This document shows, piece after piece, positions 28,306-38,271 of a stretch of 64,000 nt of DNA. The first letter of the stretch is position 1. Each line of letters begins with the position of its first letter. The notes beneath the pieces are model-generated. The model did no database searches and was not told the origin of the DNA. It saw nothing but the letters and a program-made list of their open reading frames with translations. The stretch spans positions 186,001-250,000 of the forward strand of contig JAEUSM010000006.1 of NCBI GenBank assembly GCA_016788785.1, read 5' to 3'. The stretch is from Candidatus Kapaibacterium sp. (GTDB lineage Bacteria > Bacteroidota > Ignavibacteria > Kapaibacteriales > JAEUSM01). The position numbers were made by a program, and so were the translations under genes.

Positions 28306-28867
28306 TAGTAAGATCTATTTCATTTTGAACATTAGAGGCAATAATGATGATTTTTTGCGATTTTTTGTAGTCATCAACTATTTTTTCGATGATGGAAAAC
28401 CCACGATTGTCTAAATTTGTACTTGGTTCATCCAAAAGCAAAATATCAGGTTGATTGCTTGAAGCAACAAAAAGTTTTACACGTTGTTTTTGACCTGAAG
28501 ATAAAGAACGAATTGGTTTGTTCATCAATGTATCAAGTTCATATTTTTCTATCATTTCACGAGAAAAAGAAGCAACAGTTTGTGCGGAAAATTGGAATTC
28601 GCATAGTTCTTTTACCGTCAGATCTTCATACAAATTCATTGCAGGAGCTACATAGCCAAGAGTATTTTTTCCACATTCTTCGTAACGAATTGTTCCAGAA
28701 GTTGGTTGAGAAAGTCCAGCAAGTAATCGTAATAACGTTGATTTACCGGAACCGTTGTTGCCAGTTATGCAATAACAGTTAGAATGGTTAAAACTATAGG
28801 AAAAATTTTTTATAACAAATTCAAATCCATTGTAAGATTTAGATATGTTGTTTGCTATTATTTGCAT
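28283..28867 (-). CDS. Orphan ABC transporter ATP-binding protein
   Basis: A single 194-residue ABC domain: Walker A GNNGSGKST (36-44), signature LSSGQKQR (122-129), Walker B DILLLDEP (141-148) and D-loop STNLD. Its small size resembles CcmA (haem export for cytochrome c maturation) and similar compact ATPases, but the switch-histidine position reads IIIIASN, where an H is usual, so hydrolysis may differ. No permease gene is adjacent on either side. It starts 3 bases after the metalloprotease gene stop and overlaps the lytic transglycosylase gene by 23 bases. Confidence 0.75.
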   Translation of the reverse strand: MQIIANNISKSYNGFEFVIKNFSYSFNHSNCYCITGNNGSGKSTLLRLLAGLSQPTSGTIRYEECGKNTLGYVAPAMNLYEDLTVKELCEFQFSAQTVASFSREMIEKYELDTLMNKPIRSLSSGQKQRVKLFVASSNQPDILLLDEPSTNLDNRGFSIIEKIVDDYKKSQKIIIIASNVQNEIDLTNVQIPLQ

Positions 28868-28870
28868 ATT

Positions 28871-30430
28871 CTAACGTAAAACGACTTTAAATTGTTGTTG
28901 TTTATCATCTTGTTGTAATACTGCAATGTACAATCCTGGACTAAGTTGTTCAATTTCTTGTGTCAAAATCTGAATTTGAGAAATAGTATTTTGAAAGACA
29001 ATTAACTTTGTAAATCCTGCAACCTTTATTCCATCTACAGAAAGAAATGTTACTTCAACGCTATTTTGCTGGGAAAAATCATTCGAAAGAGGAAAACATA
29101 ACTGGGTATGTTGCTTACGAATAAACGGTAAGGGATAAACAAATTGTATATTTTTTACTTCAGAGCCGTAGCGTAAAAAGTACTCATAGGTAAGATTGGT
29201 CATTAACTTATAGGGTAAATTTTCAATCGTTGGTACGAAAAATTGACCCTTGAAAATATTGATAAAATACTCTTGTTGAGTATTTGTACCACTATACATA
29301 CTCTCAACATCGAAATTTGAACTGATAAAAGAAAATGTATCTGGTGGTTGGTTTTTTCCATCTTTTGGTAATTGAACAGTAAACATTCGTAATTCAAATG
29401 GTTTTAACCTACCACTATGGCTATAGGAAGGATCTGTATAGATTGAATCTGCACTGCTGAACGGTTGTAACAAAGGAAGTGCATTTGCATTGTTGAATTT
29501 AGTGTTTTGCGTCAAAGAAGCACGATAATTCGTATAAAAACAATAGGGAAACAGTGCTGTAAATTCTTGTGAAATACTGGAATTTCTTTTTATAAGTGCT
29601 GAATCTAAAGCTTGGTAGGGGAAACTTCCATTTTTTATAAATTCCCACATATCTTTGAATAAACTATCAGAATATTTTTCAGACAACATAATCGCAAATA
29701 TTGACCAATGATACCCTGAATTTGGATTTCCATCGCCGAATGGGAAAAGAGTCGTATTGGAAAACAAATCGGTAACATAACTAATATAATCTGGGATATC
29801 AGGATAGACGATTGACTCCAAATAGGTTGAATACATTTCGTAAATTTTTCGAGTATTATTGGGAGTTAATCCATAATGAGCATATTGAATGACGTGATGA
29901 AGTTCATGTGCAACAGTTACTTTTGCCCCATCAATACCCTTTGTATAATATCCACTATTTGCAAAATCATTATCAATTTCAAGATACGTCGGAGCTATCA
30001 AATGTGTGCTTGAAGTAATGACATCCGGGTAGGTAGCTCCATAAAGTGGAAATGTCTCAACCAAATACACATCTAAGGAAGCATCTGGTCCAAGATTGTC
30101 TGCAATTGGAGCTGGATAGCCTAATGAATCTACAATGATTTTGTACGAATAGTCAAGAGCCTCGCAAACTGCCTCTACATAGTCTGGTATTTGATTGTTG
30201 TTGGTATCTTCAATAGGAACTGCATTTAGTCCTGATAAAGTATAGTGAACAGTAGCAAAACCTGAGGATGTTTTTTGTGAAAACGGAAGATTTGGGCGAG
30301 GTTTTACAGAACTAATTGTTGTAGCATTTTTGTTTTTTTCGTGCGTTACAGCACACTTCGGTGGACGAATTTGTGCATTCACCACCAAAACAGAAATCAA
30401 AACTATAATACTACGAACTATAAGAATCAT
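28871..30430 (-). CDS. Secreted zinc metalloprotease (MXAN_6640-like) with T9SS-type C-terminus
   Basis: A 519-residue protein with a signal peptide (cut near VVNAQ, residue 20). The N-terminal domain HYTLSGLNAVPIEDTNNNQ-IPDYVEAV matches the start of MXAN_6640-type putative metalloproteases. The zinc motif is H175-E-L-H-H179 in VAHELHHVIQYAHYG. The last ~80 residues are strand-rich and end LSPGLYIAVLQQDDKQQQFKVV, which looks like a type A T9SS sorting domain, although the usual P-N-P opening is blurred. It would be exported across the outer membrane to act on external proteins; the substrate is unknown. Confidence 0.75.
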   Translation of the reverse strand: MILIVRSIIVLISVLVVNAQIRPPKCAVTHEKNKNATTISSVKPRPNLPFSQKTSSGFATVHYTLSGLNAVPIEDTNNNQIPDYVEAVCEALDYSYKIIVDSLGYPAPIADNLGPDASLDVYLVETFPLYGATYPDVITSSTHLIAPTYLEIDNDFANSGYYTKGIDGAKVTVAHELHHVIQYAHYGLTPNNTRKIYEMYSTYLESIVYPDIPDYISYVTDLFSNTTLFPFGDGNPNSGYHWSIFAIMLSEKYSDSLFKDMWEFIKNGSFPYQALDSALIKRNSSISQEFTALFPYCFYTNYRASLTQNTKFNNANALPLLQPFSSADSIYTDPSYSHSGRLKPFELRMFTVQLPKDGKNQPPDTFSFISSNFDVESMYSGTNTQQEYFINIFKGQFFVPTIENLPYKLMTNLTYEYFLRYGSEVKNIQFVYPLPFIRKQHTQLCFPLSNDFSQQNSVEVTFLSVDGIKVAGFTKLIVFQNTISQIQILTQEIEQLSPGLYIAVLQQDDKQQQFKVVLR

Positions 30431-30442
30431 TCTACAACAAAA

Positions 30443-30476
30443 AATGGGTAATAGCTTTTACAAACTATTACCCATT
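30443..30476 (-). terminator. Intrinsic terminator of the Omp28-family gene
   Basis: A 12-bp stem aatgggtaatag/ctattacccatt with a 10-base loop, followed on the minus strand by a T-rich run. It lies between the Omp28-family stop (30496) and the metalloprotease start (30430), and should separate the two transcripts. Confidence 0.8.
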
Positions 30477-30495
30477 AGACGAATTGAATTCGTTA

Positions 30496-32622
30496 TTAAT
30501 TCATAATAACTAATGGAGTTCTTGATACATTTTCACCTTGTTTTACAACAACAGTGTAAGAACCATTTGTCAATTTTGATGTCATCAACGAATAAGAATT
30601 TGAACCAACAGTTGGAGCAGAAATTTCATTCATCAATACTACCTTACCTTGAACATCAATAACAGAAATTGTTACTGTTTGATTTGATGTGGATTGGAAG
30701 TTAATAGTTGAAAAAATACTTGCAGGATTTGGCATTAATGACACACCAGTTTCAACTGTTGTTGCAACTGAAGTAGGACTATCATTTACTAACCAATCCA
30801 TAATATCTTTCATTGTTGCATCTCTTAATGTTTTAGAACCTAAACATTCAATGGAAAATGAAGTATATACTAATCTTGAATTATTTGAAGGATTTCTATA
30901 ACGAACACCAGCAAGATCGTTACTTACATTGTTGTAATAAAAACATGGAATAGATCTACTAGATGGAGAAAGCGAAAATACATCTGTAAAAGCTGCACCT
31001 TGGATGGTTCTTAAAGTTGGATCATTTTGTGGAAAAGAGTTACCCGCAATTGTCAATCCTTTTCCAATTGGGTCATTCATAACACCATTGATAGTAAATG
31101 TCGTATAACGTTGTCCATCATTTCTAGCAACATTGTCCTTATATTGTAAACCTAACATAGTTTGATAGAAATTAAGTGCAGAAGGTGGGTTACCTACCTG
31201 TGCAGAACCATTTGGGTTAAATGTAAAATACATACCATCTGTCGAACTGATATATACATGTTTTCCAGCATCTAAAAGCGTTTGAGCTAAAGCAGCTACA
31301 TTGTGAGGATTGTTATTAATTGCTAATGGATAACCACCTAGTGCAATAATACTTACATCAAAACTTTCAGGTAAAAACACTTTTTCAGTTGGGAAATATT
31401 CGTTACCATCGATCATAGGTAAGAAGGCAATTTCATTCATATAATCTGGATTCGAAGATACTCCAGTATAGGCATCTTTCACAAAACCAGAGAAACCAGT
31501 ATAGACAACATACTTTGTGCCTTTGGATAGAAACCCAAATTCTTTAGTTTCAGGTACACTAATACCAGCTCCTTCAGTAGAAATATTATATGCAACTGAA
31601 GAGTATCCACCTTTATCACCATTTGTGAAATTTACATTAATTTCTTTAGTTTCATTAGCTGCCAAATTCAAAGTCTCTGTTGAAAATTCAACTGAAGAAC
31701 CAGGATGCATTACTCCATTTACATCATCAACTTTTAAAGAAACAGTTAATGGTATACTTGCTGGATTAGTTACTGAAACTTTTTTGGTTAATGTTGAGTT
31801 TCTATCAACAATAGAATATTTTGAATCTGAACTTACGAGCATTTTAGGTGCTTCAACTAAATTTGATTCTGATTGCATAACTTCTTTTGTACTTATATCT
31901 TCTACAAAAGCAACAACATAGATTTGTTTTGGATTTGCTTGAGTTGGAACCTGCCAAGTTTCAGTATGAGTTATTGTTTCATTTATGTTAATCGTAAAAG
32001 GTCTACCAGCTGCACTTCTTGTACCATTAACAGTCATGTCACGAACTACATATTCAAATTCAGTTTGTCCATTTGTACCAGCATTTGGATGGAAAAAATA
32101 TCTTTCAATAAATGCAATATGTAATCTTTTGTTTGTCATTGTTTGAGAACTCGTAACATTGACTGTTGCTACTACCTGATTGCCATTATTTTGTTGATCA
32201 ATGGTAATAGTAATAGGTGACATTTGACCTCTAAATGTATTTACAGTATTAACAATACTATTAGTGTCACCAGGAGCACCAGCATACCATTGTGGACTAG
32301 CTGCATGAGTAATTCCATTAGCTCTACCAGCTGGTACTCCAGTAACAGAATGATAAGCTCTTCTAGTACTAGGAATATCATTATTAATAGAATTAATAAT
32401 ATCACTACCAGGAAAGTTAACATGGTATGATATAGGAATTACAATTGATTTATTTGCAGGATTTGCCAAAAAACCTTTGTACGCTGGGTCTTGTGCAGCA
32501 CATGGAGGGCAACTTGCGTTTGTAAACTTCTCGTAAAGAACTTTACGTGGGGAATCTGCTTTCAGATTCAAAAATGAACTACCTGCAACTATAATTGCAA
32601 GCAATAAGAAGATTTTTTTCAT
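30496..32622 (-). CDS. Omp28-related surface protein with T9SS type A sorting domain
   Basis: The protein has 708 residues from ATG 32622 (signal peptide MKKIFLLLAIIVAGSSFLNLKA); the frame extends 21 codons upstream, but that part is not signal-like. Residues about 25-250 match the Omp28 family: LYEKFTNASCPPCAAQDP carries a thioredoxin-like C38-P-P-C41, and ISYHVNFPG follows. The middle has Ig-like repeats and a large unnamed domain with YVVYTGFSGFVKDAYTG. The C-terminus opens SLMPNPASIFSTINF and ends in the GSYTVVV pattern of type A sorting signals. It is probably secreted by T9SS and attached to the surface. Its own hairpin terminator lies downstream. Confidence 0.85.
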   Translation of the reverse strand: MKKIFLLLAIIVAGSSFLNLKADSPRKVLYEKFTNASCPPCAAQDPAYKGFLANPANKSIVIPISYHVNFPGSDIINSINNDIPSTRRAYHSVTGVPAGRANGITHAASPQWYAGAPGDTNSIVNTVNTFRGQMSPITITIDQQNNGNQVVATVNVTSSQTMTNKRLHIAFIERYFFHPNAGTNGQTEFEYVVRDMTVNGTRSAAGRPFTININETITHTETWQVPTQANPKQIYVVAFVEDISTKEVMQSESNLVEAPKMLVSSDSKYSIVDRNSTLTKKVSVTNPASIPLTVSLKVDDVNGVMHPGSSVEFSTETLNLAANETKEINVNFTNGDKGGYSSVAYNISTEGAGISVPETKEFGFLSKGTKYVVYTGFSGFVKDAYTGVSSNPDYMNEIAFLPMIDGNEYFPTEKVFLPESFDVSIIALGGYPLAINNNPHNVAALAQTLLDAGKHVYISSTDGMYFTFNPNGSAQVGNPPSALNFYQTMLGLQYKDNVARNDGQRYTTFTINGVMNDPIGKGLTIAGNSFPQNDPTLRTIQGAAFTDVFSLSPSSRSIPCFYYNNVSNDLAGVRYRNPSNNSRLVYTSFSIECLGSKTLRDATMKDIMDWLVNDSPTSVATTVETGVSLMPNPASIFSTINFQSTSNQTVTISVIDVQGKVVLMNEISAPTVGSNSYSLMTSKLTNGSYTVVVKQGENVSRTPLVIMN

Positions 32623-32670
32623 AATATAGACTTTGTTAAAATTTAGTAATATTGTGAAAAATAACAAAAA

Positions 32671-32720
32671 AAACTGAAATACCAAAACAATGAGTTAAAA
32701 CATTGCAGATATTTCAGTTT
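32671..32720 (-). terminator. Probable long-stem terminator of the ASH-domain protein gene
   Basis: The outer stem aaactgaaat/atttcagttt encloses a 30-base loop that itself contains caatg/cattg. On the minus strand it is followed by a T-rich run. It lies 28 bases past the stop codon of the gene ending at 32748. Confidence 0.6.
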
Positions 32721-32747
32721 TTAGCAAGAAATCAGGAAATTTTTACA

Positions 32748-35723
32748 TCATTTTGATGTTTGGAAGCCAATCATGTCCATAGATGTTTTTGTTTCAACGA
32801 CAATATAATAACTACCCGTTGTAAGGTTATTCGTTGGAAACCGTAAAAATTGCGAAGGTGAGATGACTTCATTTCGTTTTACTCTATCAGATACTATTGC
32901 TCCAGCAGAATTTATAATATAAAATACTGCTTCAGTATTTTCTTCAACAGAATATTCAACTTCAACATAATTATCGTTGCTTGGATTTGGAGAAACTTGC
33001 ATCAATGCAATTTGTTGTTGTTTTGATACTATAAATCTTTTTCCGTCAACAGAACATAATTGAAGATTAATAGTAGTATTTTCTAAATTGGTAAATTGTG
33101 AGGTAATAGGATTGTTTGATTGATTTAACCATAAAAACCCACTACTATCACGACCAACTGCAGAGAAATATAGTGATGATGTTTCAATAGTATCCATCAT
33201 TGCTACAAAACGAAGCAACAACAATGTACTATCGGCAGAATTGGAAAACGTAATTGGAGGAGATGACATTTGTCTGTAGGTCGAGCCAACATCCTCAGTC
33301 GTAAATGAGTTATTTGATAGTGTTGTACCATTGAAATAAATACCACCATTTTGATTGAGGAAATACAACATCCGTTTATCATATTCCAACCAAATTCTAA
33401 ATTTCGGAACGGAACTAACATCAAAATTCGAACGTTCACGAATTTTCATAAAGACAGATAATGTATCTCCTTGAGCTATAGTATCACGATTTGTCGCAAG
33501 TATAATATTTGAAACACTTTCGTTTCCTGCTAAAGCTCTTCCACGACCAGAAATAGTACCACTTGCAACATTACCAGCAGTTGACAATACTGGCGTTAAG
33601 ATTGTAGAATACAAAGCTTGAGTAGATGGTTTGAATTTTACCTTTAAGGAATAAATTCCACCAGATGGTATTTGAATAGGAACAGCAAATTGCTGAGGAA
33701 TTACCGTAAATTCAGAGGTATTTGATGAGGAGACATTTTGTAATATTTGTGTTGCGTTGGTCAAGTTCTGTACTGTCACAGTAAATAGTTTCGAAGCATT
33801 TGCATCCACCGGAAAATCATCTAATGTAAGTGTATTGACTATCACCACATTTGTTTGAGCAGGTGGTTGTGTGGTAAATGACCAAACAGTTGACATTGCA
33901 GATTCTGACTGAGCAAATTGCGATTTTACTCCCCAATAGTATTGCTTTCCTTTAATCAGTCCATTGAATACGTTGAATGTATCTGCAACCACAACCGTTT
34001 GAGCAGTTGATAGGTTTTGAAGAGTATCTAATGAAACTTCATACGTAACCGCCGTAGGAACAACATTCCAACGGAGTGTAACAGGGTCAGTAACATTGTT
34101 ACTATTGTTTAAAGGAGAAACTAACACTGGAGGTACTTCATTTTGCGATGAAACTCCTGTACCTTGAAAAATAGCAATGGTATCACTAGCAATGGATTGA
34201 TTGTTGGAAATAAACACCAAGTTATCATTCGTTGCTCCAACAGTAGTTGGTTGGAACGAAACGGCTAATTTTTTCGTATCTCCAATTGCAATAGTAAATG
34301 CTCCAGTCCAATTGACGCCAAATCCAACATCAGAGCTTACCGTACCAGATGAAGTAAAACGATATGAAGTAACTGTGATATCCACATTTCCAGTATTAAC
34401 CAAGGCAATACTATCTGTTTTTGATTGAGTAATTACGACACTTCCAAAATTCACATCTGAAACTGAGAGGGAAGCAATCGGTGCTTGTGAATAAACAAAA
34501 GAACTAAATTCTGAATCAAAACTTGAATCTATGGAAGTAATTGCTCTAACATTCCAATAAAAAGGAGTTTGGTCATTGTTTGGAATTGAGAAATCAACAG
34601 AATTCGAAACAACAAGTCCTTCTGCTTCTATAGATGTAAAATTAGAATCTTTACTAATGGTATATCGATAATTTTCCGCACCTTCTACAATATCCCAACG
34701 TAATTGTACATTGGATTGAGTAACCGTTGACCCTTTTACAGGAAGAAGGTTTTTGGGTCTAGGAACAAAATAATAATCGTCAGAGAATGCTAAACATCCA
34801 CCAACTGTTTTGACAGAAACATGATAATATCCAACTTTAGTTGGTGCTATAGCATTAAAATTAGTATTTTGAATTGCTGTATCGTTTACAAACCAAGTGT
34901 AGGATGTTGAAGTTAATGAAGTTTGTAATGAATCTTCAGTAATATTTACTAATACTTCCGGAATAGGCTCTATAATTATATTAAAAAATGCAGTATCAGC
35001 GTTATTCTGTGAGTCGGTTACAATTAGTGCAAATGAATCTGTCACTGACGGTAAAAATACTGCGAATGTATCATTAGGGTTACTAAGTAATACAATAGAA
35101 GAAATAGGTTGTAATTGATAATTCAACCATTGATAGCGTAATGTGCCAATTCCACCAATTATACCTGGATAAAGTTCTAACGTATCACCTTCGCATAATA
35201 TTTGGGTACTACCTAAATCGATAATTGGACTATCAGTATTAGAAATAGCTCGAAATACCCTTCTTTGAGTATAAGAAGTACCATTTGGTCCTAATGTACC
35301 TAAACGGTAATACACGGTAACAGGTAAATCACTAATGGTACCAAGATCGACCATTACTTCCGTTTCATTAGCATTAATATCAAAAGAGTAATCAACATTT
35401 GTGAAAGTTGAATCTTCTGAAAATTCTAAAATGTATTCGTAAAGAGTAGTAGGGTTTTTCCAAACAAAGATAAGTTCATCACTTGAATTTACAACAGTAT
35501 CATTTGCTGGATATAGAAACGTAACAGTATCTCCAACAGTCATTGCAGGCGTTTGAAGATTTGTACCCAAAAACGTATATGATGTTATAGTAAAAGAACC
35601 GCTATTTCCTTTGAGAAATCCATTACTAATAACTGGATTAGTGATAGACGACTGTGCAAAAGCACAATCACATAACATTAACCCAAAAAAGAGAATAGAA
35701 CAATATGTCAGAAAATATCTCAT
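32748..35723 (-). CDS. Large surface protein with ASH (choice-of-anchor D) domain and T9SS type A sorting domain
   Basis: A 991-residue protein with a signal peptide (cut near CAFAQ). It carries several Ig/fibronectin-like units (LRYQWLNYQL; LRWDIVEGAENYRYTI; LRWNVVPTAVTYEVSL), an ASH-type choice-of-anchor D module (ASLSVSDVNFGSVVITQSKT...FQPTTVG), a second similar unit (LTLDDFPVDANASK), a cohesin-like segment near 740-870, and a C-terminal type A sorting domain (MQVSPNPSNDNYVEVEYSV ... NLTTGSYYIVVET). It is likely displayed on the cell surface. Its ATG overlaps the stop of the S74-fibre gene by one base, so the two are made together. Confidence 0.83.
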   Translation of the reverse strand: MRYFLTYCSILFFGLMLCDCAFAQSSITNPVISNGFLKGNSGSFTITSYTFLGTNLQTPAMTVGDTVTFLYPANDTVVNSSDELIFVWKNPTTLYEYILEFSEDSTFTNVDYSFDINANETEVMVDLGTISDLPVTVYYRLGTLGPNGTSYTQRRVFRAISNTDSPIIDLGSTQILCEGDTLELYPGIIGGIGTLRYQWLNYQLQPISSIVLLSNPNDTFAVFLPSVTDSFALIVTDSQNNADTAFFNIIIEPIPEVLVNITEDSLQTSLTSTSYTWFVNDTAIQNTNFNAIAPTKVGYYHVSVKTVGGCLAFSDDYYFVPRPKNLLPVKGSTVTQSNVQLRWDIVEGAENYRYTISKDSNFTSIEAEGLVVSNSVDFSIPNNDQTPFYWNVRAITSIDSSFDSEFSSFVYSQAPIASLSVSDVNFGSVVITQSKTDSIALVNTGNVDITVTSYRFTSSGTVSSDVGFGVNWTGAFTIAIGDTKKLAVSFQPTTVGATNDNLVFISNNQSIASDTIAIFQGTGVSSQNEVPPVLVSPLNNSNNVTDPVTLRWNVVPTAVTYEVSLDTLQNLSTAQTVVVADTFNVFNGLIKGKQYYWGVKSQFAQSESAMSTVWSFTTQPPAQTNVVIVNTLTLDDFPVDANASKLFTVTVQNLTNATQILQNVSSSNTSEFTVIPQQFAVPIQIPSGGIYSLKVKFKPSTQALYSTILTPVLSTAGNVASGTISGRGRALAGNESVSNIILATNRDTIAQGDTLSVFMKIRERSNFDVSSVPKFRIWLEYDKRMLYFLNQNGGIYFNGTTLSNNSFTTEDVGSTYRQMSSPPITFSNSADSTLLLLRFVAMMDTIETSSLYFSAVGRDSSGFLWLNQSNNPITSQFTNLENTTINLQLCSVDGKRFIVSKQQQIALMQVSPNPSNDNYVEVEYSVEENTEAVFYIINSAGAIVSDRVKRNEVISPSQFLRFPTNNLTTGSYYIVVETKTSMDMIGFQTSK

Positions 35724-37462
35724 TATTTCTTAGAAGTTACTGTACGAACAGTTGTTTTGGGGTTTTCAAGCACATTAAGTACATTTTTTACCGTTGATTC
35801 TAATTGTTGTAATCGAAGTTCATAGTTAGAATTTTCAGCTTTTAAAGTTGAATTTTCTGATTGAACTTTAGCCAATTTCGCCTCTAATGCTTCAATGGTA
35901 TGTTCTAAAGAGTGAATTTTTTCATTAGTTGTATTGGTACGTTCAATAAGTCCTTTCACACCAGCCATCAAAACTCCATCCATTTCTAACGTAGTGATTT
36001 TCAATGAATCAGCATGGGTTCCAAGTCCAAAATAATATTTAAAATCTTGAGCCATCGGACCCCAATGAATTACACTTGGTGCAGAAGTTTTATAATTCCA
36101 TTGTGTAACAGGAAGTTTTTCTAATTTTTGTAAAACATTTTGAAAATCGATTGTTGTGAAGTTTTCTTTAGAATTTCTGTCCGACATTGTTTGCCAAGCA
36201 TATCCATTTGCGGCTAATTCAACACCTGTAGGCTGTGTATTATTTGGATACGAATTTGTATAGAACTTGTAACCACCTTCAAAACGCATTACCATTTGAC
36301 CGTCAGCATCATTTGCAGTTGGAGTAAATGATTGAGGTGCTAAAAAAGGTCCACCAATTATAAAAGAACTACTATAAGTACTATTGGTAACACCTGAACC
36401 AAACCCATAGGAATTTGGTCCTGTAATGACCAAACCATCTCCAATTGCAAAGGAACCTTCGCCACTAACAGTATTATAAGCTCCAAGTGCAACAGAAATT
36501 CCAGAAAAGGTTGTTGAAGTACGAATAGTATTGGAAACTCCTAATGCAATTCCCATATCTTGGTCTGATAAATTATTGTTACCAATAGTTACAGATCCTT
36601 TTCTACTTTCATTACCAGAACCAATTGCGATACCAGCAATGATACCTTCTACATTTAAACTACCTGAGATATTTTCAGAACCAATAGCTATTGAACCTTC
36701 GTTTGTTGCAGAATTTAGAGAACCGAATGTCAAAGAACCTGCACCATAAGAACGATTACCATCACCAATAGTAATACTATTGTCATCAGAGGCTCTATTT
36801 CCAATTCCCAAAGCAACACTATATTTGCCTTCAGCAACTAATGAATCAATAGTAATATCATCAGTATATTGTAAATTGACTGCACCAATACCTACTTTAT
36901 TTAATATACCACTTGTTGATATACTTCCATTATTTGCTAAAACAAGTCGAGTAGTATTATTTACTTTTGCAATTAGAGGCTGGTTATTGGTTGTACCTAA
37001 AAAGTCGGTAGCAGCTACGATGTTACCACTTAATCCCCAACCACCTCCACCACCACCAATAACACGTTCAGCTTCATACGCTCTATGGGCGTAAAATGAG
37101 TATGGAGAAGGTGTAATTGTAACCCTTGGAGTGATTGGATTTGGGTCACCTGAAACTTGAATTTGCAAATAAACTTGACTATAAAACAATGAATCTTCTA
37201 ATGAATTTACAGAACCAATTTCATGAGTGAAAAACCCATTCAACGTAGTTACAGATGCAGATTCAGAAAACACTGCGGTACCTCCAGTTGCTTCTTTGAA
37301 CAAAGCAAAAGTAATTGAATAAGTATTATTGGATTTTATTGTACCATCATTATTCTTTAAAATTCCTTGAAAGGATATTTTGCGGATATGGTTTGAATTT
37401 TGACTAATGCTAACACCTACAGTTACAACAAATAGGGTTACAATGATGATAAAACGTTTCAT
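35723..37462 (-). CDS. Trimeric-fibre-like protein: YadA-type head repeats plus self-cleaving S74 chaperone domain
   Basis: A 579-residue protein with a signal peptide (1-20). Residues 25-130 are a beta domain (ISFQGILKNNDGT...) often found in front of S74 fibres; a Gly run marks 136-142. Residues about 210-370 carry YadA/Hia-head-like repeats (SVALGIGNRAS, GSIAIGSENIS, MGIALGVSNT, GSFAIGDG). From about 425 an endosialidase-type intramolecular chaperone (peptidase S74) follows, with the self-cleavage pair S427 and K432 in MSDRNSKENF, ending in a coiled coil (about 510-565). S74 domains help phage fibres trimerise and then cut themselves off. No T9SS tail or YadA membrane anchor is present, so the export and anchoring route is unclear. 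Confidence 0.85.
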   Translation of the reverse strand: MKRFIIIVTLFVVTVGVSISQNSNHIRKISFQGILKNNDGTIKSNNTYSITFALFKEATGGTAVFSESASVTTLNGFFTHEIGSVNSLEDSLFYSQVYLQIQVSGDPNPITPRVTITPSPYSFYAHRAYEAERVIGGGGGGWGLSGNIVAATDFLGTTNNQPLIAKVNNTTRLVLANNGSISTSGILNKVGIGAVNLQYTDDITIDSLVAEGKYSVALGIGNRASDDNSITIGDGNRSYGAGSLTFGSLNSATNEGSIAIGSENISGSLNVEGIIAGIAIGSGNESRKGSVTIGNNNLSDQDMGIALGVSNTIRTSTTFSGISVALGAYNTVSGEGSFAIGDGLVITGPNSYGFGSGVTNSTYSSSFIIGGPFLAPQSFTPTANDADGQMVMRFEGGYKFYTNSYPNNTQPTGVELAANGYAWQTMSDRNSKENFTTIDFQNVLQKLEKLPVTQWNYKTSAPSVIHWGPMAQDFKYYFGLGTHADSLKITTLEMDGVLMAGVKGLIERTNTTNEKIHSLEHTIEALEAKLAKVQSENSTLKAENSNYELRLQQLESTVKNVLNVLENPKTTVRTVTSKK

Positions 37463-37487
37463 TATCTATGCTTTCAATTTATAAATA

Positions 37488-38270
37488 CTATTTAAAGAAT
37501 ATAATTTCAACTCGACGATCTTTTTTACGAACCATTTCTCGTTCTTTTGCAGGCATTGCTCCAACTTCACCAACCCCAAAACTACGGAATCTATGTCGTT
37601 GAATACCTTCTTTAACTAAAAATTCCACAACTTCTTTCGATCGTTTTTTGGATAGTGAGAGATTTTTTTGCTCAGAACCCTCAGAACTGGCATAACCAAT
37701 AACCTCGCATTTTACTGCTTGATAATTATCCATCAAATCAATTATTTTATTCAAAATCTCCAACGATTCACTATCTACAGTAAATTTTCCAGAAGGGAAA
37801 TACATACTATATTGTACTGAATTTGCTTCTAAAAAGTCTGGAAATTGTGGAATATTTTTATCTTTAGCTTCTTTTCGTTTGGCTATGGTTTTAAGCCCAG
37901 TTTCAATCGAGGCAGGTAATTCTGCCAAAACAATTGAAATGGGATTTTGTGTAGTTAATTGATTTTTCGTGTAATAACTATACTTTGTATAATACCCATT
38001 TGCTTTTACAAAAACGCCATAATTTTCAACAGAACTTTGAAGTTTGAGTGAAAATTTTCCATTAGTATTTTGTTCAAACAATTGGGTAGACTCATCATTG
38101 TCTTCTACTACAATAATCGCAGAGACAATTTCACCCTTTTTATTTTTAATGGAAAAATCAATATCTTGGCTGAAACTAACAATAGGACTTACTAACAGCA
38201 ACAAGATTAATGGAAGTAATATATTCATTGGTATTTGCTTATGTTCTTGAGATAAATTCGTTGTGTTCAT
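37488..38270 (-). CDS. OmpA-domain protein
   Basis: A 260-residue protein from ATG 38270, one base after the stop of the larger OmpA gene; the alternative ATG 38228 gives a more compact signal peptide (MNILLPLILLLLVSPIVSFSQ). After the signal comes a carboxypeptidase-regulatory/CRD-like module (GEIVSAIIVVEDNDEST, YGVFVKANGYYTKYSYY) and then an OmpA peptidoglycan-binding domain (about 150-260: MYFPSGKFTVDSESLEIL, EVIGYASSEGSEQ, KRSKEVVEFLVKEGI, DRRVEIIF). The CRD-OmpA arrangement repeats the C-terminal part of the upstream gene. It sits between that gene and the S74 fibre gene, 25 bases from the latter, which suggests a shared envelope structure. Confidence 0.82.
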   Translation of the reverse strand: MNTTNLSQEHKQIPMNILLPLILLLLVSPIVSFSQDIDFSIKNKKGEIVSAIIVVEDNDESTQLFEQNTNGKFSLKLQSSVENYGVFVKANGYYTKYSYYTKNQLTTQNPISIVLAELPASIETGLKTIAKRKEAKDKNIPQFPDFLEANSVQYSMYFPSGKFTVDSESLEILNKIIDLMDNYQAVKCEVIGYASSEGSEQKNLSLSKKRSKEVVEFLVKEGIQRHRFRSFGVGEVGAMPAKEREMVRKKDRRVEIIFFK

Positions 38271-38271
38271 A

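Noticed and set aside
35723-37462. Prophage, suggested by the S74 tail-fibre domain
   Set aside because: The protein has a signal peptide, and no capsid, terminase, integrase or lysis gene is nearby; S74 domains also occur in bacterial surface proteins.
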